In this document: piece by piece, positions 6,781-14,438 of the stretch
Layout of the letters: the number at the start of each line of letters is the position of its first letter
Position numbering within the stretch: the stretch's first letter is position 1
Source of the DNA: JBCAWW01 sp039024315
Lineage (GTDB): Bacteria > Bacteroidota > Bacteroidia > J057
NCBI GenBank assembly: GCA_039024315.1
Contig: JBCCQN010000204.1
Location: 1-14,438 of the forward strand
Reading direction: 5' to 3'
DNA length: 14,438 bases
Position numbers and translations under genes: made by a program
Notes under the pieces: model-generated
The model's database searches: none
The model's input: only the letters and a program-made list of their open reading frames with translations
What the model was told of the DNA's origin: nothing

Positions 6781-9700
6781 CTACTCAAGAATTAAGGGCC
6801 TAGAAATAAAACCTGTGGGAGATTTGATGGTCAATAAATACAAGCCTTTTGGATAAGTACTTAAATCTAGCTGTTGTTTGAGCTCTCTTTGCTCGCTTTT
6901 TTCTCCTGAGAGGATTAAGCGGCCGCTGGGATCATATATTTGCCATTGGAGCTCTTCAACCCTACTCAGCCTCAGGCTAAAGAAAATACTGCCCCCGCTA
7001 GGATTAGGGAATAAACGGAATTCCTCCACTGGCAGTCCCTTATCTAGTGTCGAGGCACCTACTCTCACGGAATCTTGAATCACACAACCCAAAGCATCGG
7101 TAATACTGACGGAATAAACACCAGGGGCGAGTCCTTGGAGACTGTCAGTACTCCCTCCATTGCTCCAAAGATAGGTATAAGGAGGGGTGCCACCAGTAGT
7201 ATTGGCAATCACCCTGCCTCCACTGCCACTGCCATCATCGGAGATCGCCTCCAATTCAGTGCTTGGCCCCATCTGGTGCCTGATCCGTACACTGTCTTTG
7301 ACCACAATGTTGCAAGCATCGACCACATTTAATACATAATCAATGTCGCCAACTGGGGTTGAGATCGGATTGGGAGAAAAGGGATTGGACAAGCCATTGG
7401 GAGGGCTCCAAGTGTAGAAATAAGGATTTTTGCTCTCATTAGCGATGGCCCAGCCTCCTACCTCTCCGTTGACCGCTAAGCTGGAGATGAGAGCGGTATT
7501 TCCTGTCTGCACGTCTGCAATCCGAAATTCTGAGGTAGTCAGATTATTGGAATAACTGGCTAGATACAGCAAATTGGTTTCAGGATCAAAATCGGCATCC
7601 TGAGCAAATTGGGCATCAAAGCCTACATGGCCTAGGCGAGTAGCAAAACCCGTCTGTAGATTTAAGGAGTAGAGATTGTTGTCGGAGATATCCAAGGTGT
7701 AAGCCAAACCAGCAGTGTCTATGGCGAGCCAAATCGCTACGGGCCGATTGATACTATGAGTAGCTGTAGCCGCCCCAGTCGTAGGATCGATGGTGTATAG
7801 CTGTGAGTTAGCGGCATCGGTACTCAGGGCGTAAAGCGTTTGATCTTGGCGATTAAAAGCAAGTCCGGCCCAGTCGTGCCCAGTATTAGGTATGCTCGGA
7901 CCAATGACTGTCGGGAGGGAGGTCGCTGTGTCAAAGGCCAACAACTGTTGCTGGCCGTTGTCCAGTCCCATCAACTGACCGTTGACGAAGTCAGCCGCAA
8001 AAACATCAGCGACAATGGACCCAATCACTTGGGGGGCGCTTGCATTACCGATTTCGTGTCGAAACATTTCTCCACCATCTAGATTGATACCAAAAGCGCG
8101 TTTGCTCTCAAATGCTTTGCCGCTGCTAGCGCTAGGATTGCCACCGATTTGGATGGAGTTTTGGCCACAGGTAGCTTGGTCTATACCAGCATTGACTACC
8201 AGACTAGGCGGATCAACTATCGTTACGCTATAGGTTCGCGTAGAATCACATTTATCAGTGACCAAAACGCTATAGTTACCTGCGGGGAGATCTCTGAGGT
8301 CCTCCGTACTTGCCCCAGTATTCCAAGAATAAGTGTAAGGAGGACTACCTCCTTGCGGTCTAAGGTCGATGACACCCGTACTATTGCCGGGACAATCGGG
8401 CGCAATATTGGTGGCTACTATGCTGATCGGTGGGTTTACTACCTCTGTCAGCTTCACATCAAAGCTGCCCACTTCTCCCTGAAAACCATCAACTAAGACC
8501 CAAGCGGTATCCCCCACTGTCAAGCAGGCCGCGACGATATTCGAGGCAAAAATGGACGAGCCGGTATTACAGTTACCTGGTTGATCATCGTTCCAAGCTT
8601 TTAATTCAAACAGAGAGAAATCACTGCAATCGGGGGTTTCAAATACAGCAACTTGCGTATCAAAATTAGTCGCCCCTGTCCCACAAAAGTCTAGGTTTAC
8701 TACTCCTGTCGGAGGAACGATAAACTTGAGCCAGACAGAAGCCTGAACGACGGTATCGACTTGATACCAACTGATATTGTTATTGCCCGCCCCGCCAATG
8801 AGGCCTAGATTGTTTTCGCCCACTTGAGCCGTGGCGCCGATATTGCTAAAAGTCTGAATGCTGCCATCTACGGGAACCCAAGTAGCATTACAAACATCAT
8901 CATTAGGGATTTGGCTCAATTCTGATACTTCAATGCAAAAACTACCTTCTGCGCCTTGAAAGCCTGAAACTTGGATATAATAAGTCTCTCCTGGCACGAC
9001 ATTGAGTCCATTGATAAATGAATTAAAGTCAACCGTATTACCACCATCTTGATCGCAGGCAATTTGTGTCAAATTACTTAAGTCGCTACAATCAGCCCCC
9101 GCCAATTCAAAAACTGCTATTTCGGTATCCGTGAGACTGCCCACCGCAAAATCAGTAGAAACGCTCACTATGCCTGAAGGCGGGGCTACAAAGCTAAACC
9201 AAACTGATTTGAGTTCATTGCCATAGCAGCTGCCAAAGGGTTCATACACTTCTTGGGTGGCCAAACTATTGTCTCCATTTGGTATGCCGTTGCAACTGGC
9301 TCCCATGACCAAAGGTATGGCATTGCAAAGGGTATCATTGCTTTGCGATGGGGGAGGGGAAGGTAAAGCATTGACTTCAATACAAAAGCTGCCACTGGTG
9401 TTTTGCCAGCCTGAAACTTGGATCCAGAAAGTGTCGCCTGGGATTACAGGCGCTGTGCTGATGAGTGAATTGAACATGGATACCGTCCCATTGTCCTGAT
9501 CACAGGCAATTTGTTGAAGTGAATCAGGAGTACTACAGTTCCCCGCAGGGAAGCCATAAAGCGCTACTTCTGTATCATTATTGGTACCGATTTGAAAGTC
9601 TGTACTAATACGCACAAATCCACTGCTAGGCCCCACAAATTTGTACCACACAGTAGGAGTAGAATTAGAAAAACAACTTCCTAGCGGCTCTCCGTTTTGT

Positions 9701-9873
9701 AAACTTGCGTTGGTATTATCTCCATTAGGTACCGAATTACAAGAAGCTCCCACCAAGAGGAAACTGGCATTGCATAGGTCATCGTTGGCAGGTGCTTGGG
9801 CCAAGATATGGGGTATAAAAGCCAAAAAGTAAAATGCCAGCGTTACAAGACGCAAAGTGCTGGAGAGTATCAT
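6781..9873 (-). CDS. Secreted T9SS-sorted surface protein with Cys-rich beta-sandwich repeats, SprB repeats and a nested propeller
   Basis: This is a 1030-residue exported protein. Residues 1-26 are a signal peptide ending in HILAQ. Three beta-sandwich repeats of the pre-peptidase C-terminal type occupy ~30-171, ~179-320 and ~323-478, each starting N-D-x-x-C-N-A. An SprB-type repeat (~484-558) carries GGSPPYTYSWNTGAST. A PKD-like domain starts at NAGIDQATC (561-569) and resumes at YFYTWSPPNGLSN (818-830). A propeller-like segment with DFDPETNLLYLASYS lies between the halves. A second SprB repeat (~869-938) has GGTPPYTYLWSNGGSTD. The end (~950-1030) is a T9SS type A sorting domain: FPNPSGG, YDPSGRLILSG and YPKGLYLLTI. 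It is therefore expected to cross the outer membrane by T9SS and be anchored at the surface or released. No catalytic domain is evident, so adhesion or binding is the best guess. The gene converges on the large mosaic gene and diverges from rnhB. No convincing promoter was found upstream. Confidence 0.93.
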   Translation of the reverse strand: MILSSTLRLVTLAFYFLAFIPHILAQAPANDDLCNASFLLVGASCNSVPNGDNTNASLQNGEPLGSCFSNSTPTVWYKFVGPSSGFVRISTDFQIGTNNDTEVALYGFPAGNCSTPDSLQQIACDQDNGTVSMFNSLISTAPVIPGDTFWIQVSGWQNTSGSFCIEVNALPSPPPSQSNDTLCNAIPLVMGASCNGIPNGDNSLATQEVYEPFGSCYGNELKSVWFSFVAPPSGIVSVSTDFAVGSLTDTEIAVFELAGADCSDLSNLTQIACDQDGGNTVDFNSFINGLNVVPGETYYIQVSGFQGAEGSFCIEVSELSQIPNDDVCNATWVPVDGSIQTFSNIGATAQVGENNLGLIGGAGNNNISWYQVDTVVQASVWLKFIVPPTGVVNLDFCGTGATNFDTQVAVFETPDCSDFSLFELKAWNDDQPGNCNTGSSIFASNIVAACLTVGDTAWVLVDGFQGEVGSFDVKLTEVVNPPISIVATNIAPDCPGNSTGVIDLRPQGGSPPYTYSWNTGASTEDLRDLPAGNYSVLVTDKCDSTRTYSVTIVDPPSLVVNAGIDQATCGQNSIQIGGNPSASSGKAFESKRAFGINLDGGEMFRHEIGNASAPQVIGSIVADVFAADFVNGQLMGLDNGQQQLLAFDTATSLPTVIGPSIPNTGHDWAGLAFNRQDQTLYALSTDAANSQLYTIDPTTGAATATHSINRPVAIWLAIDTAGLAYTLDISDNNLYSLNLQTGFATRLGHVGFDAQFAQDADFDPETNLLYLASYSNNLTTSEFRIADVQTGNTALISSLAVNGEVGGWAIANESKNPYFYTWSPPNGLSNPFSPNPISTPVGDIDYVLNVVDACNIVVKDSVRIRHQMGPSTELEAISDDGSGSGGRVIANTTGGTPPYTYLWSNGGSTDSLQGLAPGVYSVSITDALGCVIQDSVRVGASTLDKGLPVEEFRLFPNPSGGSIFFSLRLSRVEELQWQIYDPSGRLILSGEKSEQRELKQQLDLSTYPKGLYLLTIKSPTGFISRPLILE
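6784..7026 (-). other. T9SS type A C-terminal sorting domain
   Basis: This segment encodes residues 950-1030 of the minus-strand secreted protein. It carries the usual marks of this signal: FRLFPNPSGG, then a strand ending in a YDPSGRLILSG turn, then YPKGLYLLTIKS and a final short strand. In Bacteroidota the domain directs export through the type IX system and is usually removed at the cell surface. Neither plus-strand surface gene in the window has it. Confidence 0.88.
7435..8118 (-). other. Propeller-like segment nested in a PKD-like domain
   Basis: This segment encodes residues 586-813. Short strands repeat with G/D-rich turns: LMGLDNGQQQLLAFDTAT, WAGLAFNRQDQTLYALST, QLYTIDPTTGAAT, NLYSLNLQTGFATRLG and DFDPETNLLYLASYS. 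These are typical of a non-catalytic beta-propeller. The flanking sequences IGGNPSASSG and YFYTWSPPNGLSN belong to one PKD-like module that normally runs on directly, so the propeller is inserted at a loop. The exact boundaries are uncertain by about ten residues. Confidence 0.65.
8440..9786 (-). repeat. Three beta-sandwich repeats with a conserved Cys pattern
   Basis: This region encodes residues 30-478 of the T9SS-sorted protein. Repeats 1 and 2 have six Cys at exactly the same spacing, offset by 149 residues: C34/C183, C45/C194, C67/C216, C113/C262, C124/C273 and C164/C313. Shared strands include STDF, IACDQD, PGDTFWIQVSG or PGETYYIQVSG, and GSFCIEV. The third repeat (from IPNDDVCNA at 322) is more diverged and keeps only part of the pattern. 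Exact spacing points to a recent duplication or to disulphide constraint. Confidence 0.8.
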
Positions 9874-10023
9874 CGTTCAAGTTCAAGGTTAAATAGGCTA
9901 AAGTTTTTACTCATGCGGGTTGTAGTAACTTATAAATTAAGAAGTTTCATTCTTTAATGTATGTTTACTGATAATTTTTTCTCCAAATTGAGCTTGCGCG
10001 CCTGCTTATTTCCCTGAGTTTTG

Positions 10024-10031
10024 TAGCTTTG
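10024..10031 (+). promoter_or_regulatory. Candidate Bacteroidota -7 promoter box of rnhB
   Basis: TAGCTTTG matches the Bacteroidota primary-sigma -7 consensus TAnnTTTG exactly. It ends four A residues before the rnhB ATG at 10036. If used, transcription would start at or within a base or two of the start codon, giving a leaderless or nearly leaderless mRNA. No clear -33 TTTG lies at the expected distance; the nearest upstream TTG (9994-9996) leaves a 27-base spacer, which is too long. Confidence 0.45.
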
Positions 10032-10035
10032 AAAA

Positions 10036-10635
10036 ATGTCCCTCCTTTCTAATTATGGCACTAATGGCCCCGAAGCGGGAGTAGATGAAGCGGGCCGTGG
10101 CTGCTTAGCCGGTCCGGTAGTTGCGGCGGCGGTAATATTACCCGCTGATTTTCAGCACCCTGAGCTCAACGATTCCAAAAAGCTAAGTTTGCCCCAGAGA
10201 TTGAGCCTGCGGGAGATGATTTTAGCATCTGCAATTGCATGGAATTTGGGCATTATCTCGGCACCAAGGATTGACCAGGTGAATATTCTCAATGCTACTT
10301 ACGAAGCCATGCACGAGGCAATCGCCGGCTTGAGTACCCAGCCTGATTTTTTACTAATTGATGGAAATCGCTTTAGACCCTTTCCCCAAATCGAGCATGC
10401 TTGTATCATCAAAGGCGATAGTAAATACCTTAGCATAGCAGCGGCTTCTATCTTAGCAAAAACCTACCGAGATGAGATTATGGGGTATTTGGATGAGGAA
10501 TATCCTGCCTACGGATGGAAACAAAACAAAGGCTATCCTACCAAGGCCCACAGGGAGGTTTTGCAAGCCAAAGGACCGACTCCCTACCACCGGCAAAGTT
10601 TCGGACCAGTCAAGCAGTTGAGTTTGTTTCCTTGA
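10036..10635 (+). CDS. rnhB: Ribonuclease HII
   Basis: RNase HII cuts the RNA strand of RNA-DNA hybrids and starts ribonucleotide excision repair by nicking at single ribonucleotides in DNA. The 199-residue length fits the family. The first catalytic pair D17-E18 lies in GVDEAGRGCLAGPV, with the GRG motif at 20-22. LNDSKKLS spans 44-51. The other two acidic residues are probably D109 (LLIDGNR) and D128 (KGDSKYLSIAAASILAKTYRD), completing the DEDD set. The start at 10036 leaves the usual ~15 residues before the first motif. The protein ends in QLSLFP (194-199); QLSLF is the consensus pentapeptide for binding the bacterial DNA sliding clamp. The 3' end overlaps the convergent kinase gene by 26 bp. 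The upstream neighbour is divergent, so rnhB is probably transcribed alone. Confidence 0.97.
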   Translation: MSLLSNYGTNGPEAGVDEAGRGCLAGPVVAAAVILPADFQHPELNDSKKLSLPQRLSLREMILASAIAWNLGIISAPRIDQVNILNATYEAMHEAIAGLSTQPDFLLIDGNRFRPFPQIEHACIIKGDSKYLSIAAASILAKTYRDEIMGYLDEEYPAYGWKQNKGYPTKAHREVLQAKGPTPYHRQSFGPVKQLSLFP

Positions 10636-13600
10636 CAGTGTATTCGGCGATTTTTTGGGCCAATTCTTTCATTCTAAAAGGCTTACTGATATAGTCATTC
10701 ATCCCCGCTTCTATACACATTTCACGATCGCCTTGCATCGCATTGGCCGTCATAGCGATGATAGTAGGCTGGCGATGGATGGGTATTTCGGCTCTGATTT
10801 TACGGGTCGCATTGAGGCCATCTAAAACCGGCATCTGGATATCCATCAAGACGATCTCAAAATCTCCATCTCGCACTGCCTCAAAGCCCTCTAGACCATT
10901 GACAGCTATTTGGGGTTTATAGCCCAATTTATGGAGCATGCGGATGGCGAGCTTACGGTTGACAGGATTGTCTTCCACCAGCAAAATTTTGATTTCACTG
11001 TTAAGAGGGACCCCTTCGTGGAACGCTTGCTTGCGCCCTAATTGAGGGGTAGATTTTTGAGTGTTTAAGCCCAGAGCATCACAAAGATGCTGTAGGAGTA
11101 AGTCTTGTTTGACGGGTTTGGCCAAGACTTTGGTAAAAAGACCAGTACCCCGCATGGTTTTAGCCGAACCTAAAGCAGTAATGAGAACCAAGGGGATCGT
11201 TTTGCCTTGCTCCTTGAGTGCCTTTGCCAATTCTAGTCCATCCATCTCGGGCATAAAGAGGTCAGTGAGAATCAGGTCAAAATCATCCTTTGCTCGCATG
11301 ATTTCAAGGGCTGCTTTACCATTGGTGGCCATACTAGGCTTCACTCCCCATGACCGCAAACGTTTAGACAATAAGGTGAGATGAGCGTCATTGTCTTCGA
11401 CGATGAGAATACGTTTGTCCTGCAGACCTTGGGCTTGAAAAAGGTTTTGAGTTTCATTTTCCTGTTCAAGCACCTGACTGGCCATAGAAAAGGAAAAAGT
11501 TGAGCCAATACCTGCTTTACTCTTCACTTCCATCTTACCTCCCATTAGCAAAGCGAGCTTAGCGGAAATGGCTAAACCTAGACCTGTACCGCCATATTTG
11601 CGGGTGGTGGAAGCATCTACCTGCGAAAAGGCTTGAAAGAGTTTTTGTTGTTTATCGGCTGGTATCCCAATACCACTGTCTTGAACGGCAAATTGAATTT
11701 GGCAATCGGTGCCCTTCTGTGTTTTCGCTTTGCTGAGATTGGAGATCCTAACGATGATCTCACCTTGTTCAGTAAACTTTAAAGCGTTACCGACTAGGTT
11801 GATCAATATCTGTTTGAGCCGTAGTGGATCGCCTAAAACGATTCGTGGCACGTCCTCTTCAATTTCATAAAGGAGTTCGAGCGGCTTTTCATTGAGTTTA
11901 CTGCCAAATATGCTAATAACCCCTTCAACTAAGTTTTGCAAGTCAATGGGCAAACTTTCTAGCTCCAGCTTACCAGACTCAATTTTAGAGAAATCGAGAA
12001 TATCATTGATGATGCCCAATAAGTTTTCGCCACTACTCCTAATCGTTTTGACATAATCTTTTTGATCTGGGCGCAGGCTATCATCGTCTAATAATTCTGC
12101 CATACCCAGTACTCCATTCATGGGAGTTCGAATTTCATGGGACATATTTGCCAAAAATTCACTTTTAGCGAGATTGGCCTGTTCGGCGAACTTACGGGCT
12201 TGGCTTTCACGTTCGTTGGCTAAAGCCAATTCTTTGGTGCGTTCCTCCACCCGTTTTTGCAGCATCCGATTTTGGGACTTGATCTGTGCCGTACGGTATC
12301 GATATGCCCCCAATACGAGCATCAAGAAACTTAATACCATCAGTAAACGGAAGTACCAAGTCTCCCAGAAGGGAGGTAGGATCACAATTTTGAGTGCAGG
12401 ATGTTTATCATTCCATTTCCCTTGGTGATTGGCTGCTTTGATTTCAAAGTAATAAGTACCCGCTTCAAGATTGGTATAGGTAGCCGATCTGCCAAAGCGT
12501 TCGTCATGCCAATTGTCTTCTAAATTTCTGAGGCGATAGGCCACTTGCCCATCTTTGGCGAAACGAAAGTTGATGATGGAGAAATCAAAGGTAATGATGT
12601 CGTGTTTATGGGATAAAATAACCTCCTCTAGCTTGGATAGCCTTTGTTTTAAGATGATTTCTCCTGAGCTCTTATCAACTTGACCTACTTGGACCTTATG
12701 GTTGTTAATTTTTAATCCCTCTATCATAATTTGAGGGGTGGGAAATTGGGTTTTGAGCGCATTGGGATCAAAGCGAATTAAGCCGTTATTGCCGCTATAA
12801 TAGAAGATGCCGTTTGGGTCTACAAAACTGCTTCCTTCATAATGGTTGGTACTGGGGATGCCATTGCCTTTGCCGAAAAGGGTAAAATGGCCAATCTTGC
12901 GGTCGAGGCAGGTGATTCCAGTATTGGATCCGCCCCAGATATTTCCCTCTTTGTCAATATTGAGAGATGATTGAAAAGGCGAGGTGAGTCCAGCTTCTAT
13001 CCCATATGAACTGAAGGTTTCTTGTTCAATATCAAACTGAAATAAACCCTGTACGCCCCCTAGCCAGATATCTTTTCCATCATAGACCATCGAGCGGAGA
13101 TTGCGATTGGCCAAACTCTTTAGATCCTCCGGAAAAGGAAAATGCGTCTCTGATTTTAATTGCCCCTCGGGACTGAGAAAAATTTCCATGAGTCCGCTGT
13201 CCTCGGCTGCTGCCCATATCCGCCCTCCTTTGGTAAAAAGGATCTCGTTTACTTTATCATCTGCAAGTCCTGCTGGCTTGTGGGGATCAACAAAAAAATG
13301 TTGTTGTTTTCCGCTCAAGGTATCTAGGATTACGATCCCTTGGTGACTGGATATCCATACCTTCCCTTCAGGGCCGACTGTGAAATGATCTGCCCCTACT
13401 TCTCGGCCCGTTTTCTGATTGATCAAGATGACTCTTTCAGATTCAAGAGAAAGAGGATTTAGGATAAATAAGCCTCTTTGGGTGCCTATCCAGATTTTTT
13501 GGTTTATGTAGTCTATATGTCGGACAAAATCCACGGGGATTTCTTCTATATGGGCTGAGGCATAGTCTACTTTAAGCTGTTTACCTGTGGGCTCGTTGAT

Positions 13601-14438
13601 GCAGATTAGCTCTCCCAAAAAATTACCAGCCCAAATATTTCCTTTATCGTCTTTACAAACGGCACCAATAGCGTGAGACAAATCAGGTGTAGGAGAATTC
13701 AGAAAAGCCGTGAATTGACTGATCTGAGGATCATATTTGGTGAGACCGCCTTCTGTTGCTATCCAAATAATGCCATTAGAGGCGACTAAAATACTTCTGA
13801 TCTGATTGTTGGATATTTGACTTGCGATGCCTACACGGGAGAAGAAGGTGGTAATCTCAGCTTCGCTGATCGCTTGGGGCCCTGCTTCATCTTCGGGAAA
13901 TTGTAGATAAGTCAATCCATTGGAAGTTCCGACCCACACATTACCGTTTTTTTCTTCTTTTAGGCTAAATATCCTTGGTGCTATTTTGGGAGATTGTCTA
14001 GGCCCAAAGTGCTCCCAGGCTTGATCAGAGTCTAGCTGGTCTTTGATAATGAGCCCTTGACCGAAGGTACTACCCCAAATTCTGCCATGACGATCCTCCA
14101 TGAGGCCCCAAGTCGCATCATCAGCTGGGGTATTACTGATAGGGTCTTTATGCCAATGACGTTTAAACGAAAGTTTGCCCAAATCCCGATCATTTGTAAA
14201 GATGACTTCATGTATCGGTCCATCCCAGGTGGTAAAAAGGATTTTACCTTTGCTGGTGACTAAGATATTTAAAACAGCCTTTGCATATATTCCGGAGGGA
14301 GATTGTTTATCCTCAAAGTAATTGTAAATCTTACCGCTTTCTGCGGCAATAATCGCTAAACCATCCTCGGTCCCTACCCAGATATTACCACTCGAATCCT
14401 GAGAGAGTGCCAAAATTTCATTGTGATTAATCACATTA
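10610..14438 (-). CDS. Hybrid sensor histidine kinase with two-component propeller and two receiver domains (5' end missing)
   Basis: The frame is open to the right edge, so the N terminus is outside. Numbering here starts at the GTG at 14432-14434, which is inside the reading frame and not a likely true start. About twelve propeller motifs of the type GNIWVGT...GL are visible (residues 12-556). Next come a Y_Y_Y domain (~617-685), a membrane segment (~693-712), a coiled coil (~718-758), HisKA with H766 in SHEIRTPMNG, and an HATPase domain with N879/N883, DSGIGI (919-924) and GGTGLGL (948-954). Receiver 1 has D1014, phospho-acceptor D1058, T1086 and K1106; receiver 2 has D1155, phospho-acceptor D1198, T1229 and K1251. 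The propeller should sense a periplasmic ligand, as in glycan-responsive hybrid systems of Bacteroidota. Unlike many of those it has no AraC-type DNA-binding domain, and no HPt domain is seen. The target is unknown. Its stop codon lies inside rnhB. Confidence 0.93.
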   Translation of the reverse strand, partial: NVINHNEILALSQDSSGNIWVGTEDGLAIIAAESGKIYNYFEDKQSPSGIYAKAVLNILVTSKGKILFTTWDGPIHEVIFTNDRDLGKLSFKRHWHKDPISNTPADDATWGLMEDRHGRIWGSTFGQGLIIKDQLDSDQAWEHFGPRQSPKIAPRIFSLKEEKNGNVWVGTSNGLTYLQFPEDEAGPQAISEAEITTFFSRVGIASQISNNQIRSILVASNGIIWIATEGGLTKYDPQISQFTAFLNSPTPDLSHAIGAVCKDDKGNIWAGNFLGELICINEPTGKQLKVDYASAHIEEIPVDFVRHIDYINQKIWIGTQRGLFILNPLSLESERVILINQKTGREVGADHFTVGPEGKVWISSHQGIVILDTLSGKQQHFFVDPHKPAGLADDKVNEILFTKGGRIWAAAEDSGLMEIFLSPEGQLKSETHFPFPEDLKSLANRNLRSMVYDGKDIWLGGVQGLFQFDIEQETFSSYGIEAGLTSPFQSSLNIDKEGNIWGGSNTGITCLDRKIGHFTLFGKGNGIPSTNHYEGSSFVDPNGIFYYSGNNGLIRFDPNALKTQFPTPQIMIEGLKINNHKVQVGQVDKSSGEIILKQRLSKLEEVILSHKHDIITFDFSIINFRFAKDGQVAYRLRNLEDNWHDERFGRSATYTNLEAGTYYFEIKAANHQGKWNDKHPALKIVILPPFWETWYFRLLMVLSFLMLVLGAYRYRTAQIKSQNRMLQKRVEERTKELALANERESQARKFAEQANLAKSEFLANMSHEIRTPMNGVLGMAELLDDDSLRPDQKDYVKTIRSSGENLLGIINDILDFSKIESGKLELESLPIDLQNLVEGVISIFGSKLNEKPLELLYEIEEDVPRIVLGDPLRLKQILINLVGNALKFTEQGEIIVRISNLSKAKTQKGTDCQIQFAVQDSGIGIPADKQQKLFQAFSQVDASTTRKYGGTGLGLAISAKLALLMGGKMEVKSKAGIGSTFSFSMASQVLEQENETQNLFQAQGLQDKRILIVEDNDAHLTLLSKRLRSWGVKPSMATNGKAALEIMRAKDDFDLILTDLFMPEMDGLELAKALKEQGKTIPLVLITALGSAKTMRGTGLFTKVLAKPVKQDLLLQHLCDALGLNTQKSTPQLGRKQAFHEGVPLNSEIKILLVEDNPVNRKLAIRMLHKLGYKPQIAVNGLEGFEAVRDGDFEIVLMDIQMPVLDGLNATRKIRAEIPIHRQPTIIAMTANAMQGDREMCIEAGMNDYISKPFRMKELAQKIAEYTVKETNSTA

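Noticed and set aside
9874..9960. Promoter for the minus-strand T9SS-sorted gene
   Set aside because: The region is AT-rich, but I found no TAnnTTTG box on the minus strand.
11061..11384. 107-codon plus-strand reading frame opposite receiver domain 1
   Set aside because: It is antisense to a strongly conserved receiver domain and its low-complexity translation resembles no family.
14432..14434. GTG as the true start of the kinase gene
   Set aside because: The frame is open to the window edge, no signal peptide follows, and the sequence begins in the middle of a propeller repeat. About two blades and a signal peptide would be expected upstream.
1..14438. CRISPR array, insertion sequence, prophage or tRNA gene
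   Set aside because: No direct-repeat and spacer pattern, transposase, integrase or tRNA-like sequence was recognised on either strand by eye. A tRNA or repeat search program was not available.

Overview
The window looks like chromosomal DNA of a gliding or marine-type Bacteroidota, most likely from the Saprospiria or a close relative. This is inferred from domain content. There is a type IX secretion (T9SS) C-terminal sorting domain, SprB repeats, CotH and lamin-tail surface architecture, a hybrid histidine kinase with a two-component-propeller sensor, and a TAnnTTTG-type promoter box. Base composition is moderate, with no obvious foreign segment. No tRNA, rRNA, CRISPR array, insertion sequence or phage gene was seen.

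Layout, left to right. (1) Positions 2-265 hold the 3' end of a plus-strand gene for a secreted protein. Its last ~87 residues are a tandem, calcium-loop-like tail. (2) Positions 379-6642 encode a 2087-residue secreted mosaic protein: chitobiase-type Ig-like domain, CotH kinase-like domain, second chitobiase-type domain, four lamin tail domains (the first split by a Cys-rich motif plus a carbohydrate-binding-like module), a LamG/ConA-like domain, Bacteroidota-specific modules, and the same tail as gene 1. (3) Positions 6643-6780, between converging genes, hold an imperfect inverted pair of REP-like hairpins around a third hairpin. (4) Positions 6781-9873 (minus) encode a 1030-residue secreted protein: three Cys-rich beta-sandwich repeats, an SprB repeat, a PKD-like domain interrupted by a propeller-like segment, a second SprB repeat, and a T9SS sorting domain. 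(5) Positions 10036-10635 (plus) encode RNase HII (rnhB), with a consensus sliding-clamp-binding peptide at its C terminus. (6) Positions 10610-14438 (minus, truncated by the right edge) encode a hybrid sensor kinase: propeller, Y_Y_Y, membrane segment, HisKA, HATPase and two receiver domains. Its 3' end overlaps rnhB tail to tail by 26 bp.

The genes do not form an obvious single pathway. The left two-thirds is a cluster of large exported surface proteins using two C-terminal tail types: the T9SS sorting domain in the minus-strand gene and the calcium-loop tail in the two plus-strand genes. rnhB is a housekeeping gene, and the kinase is a membrane sensor whose target is not visible here. No clearly new defence or metabolic system is present. 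The strongest oddities are the paired hairpins with a compensatory base change, the shared tail, the nested domain insertions, the clamp peptide on RNase HII, and the REC-REC kinase without a visible HPt or DNA-binding output.
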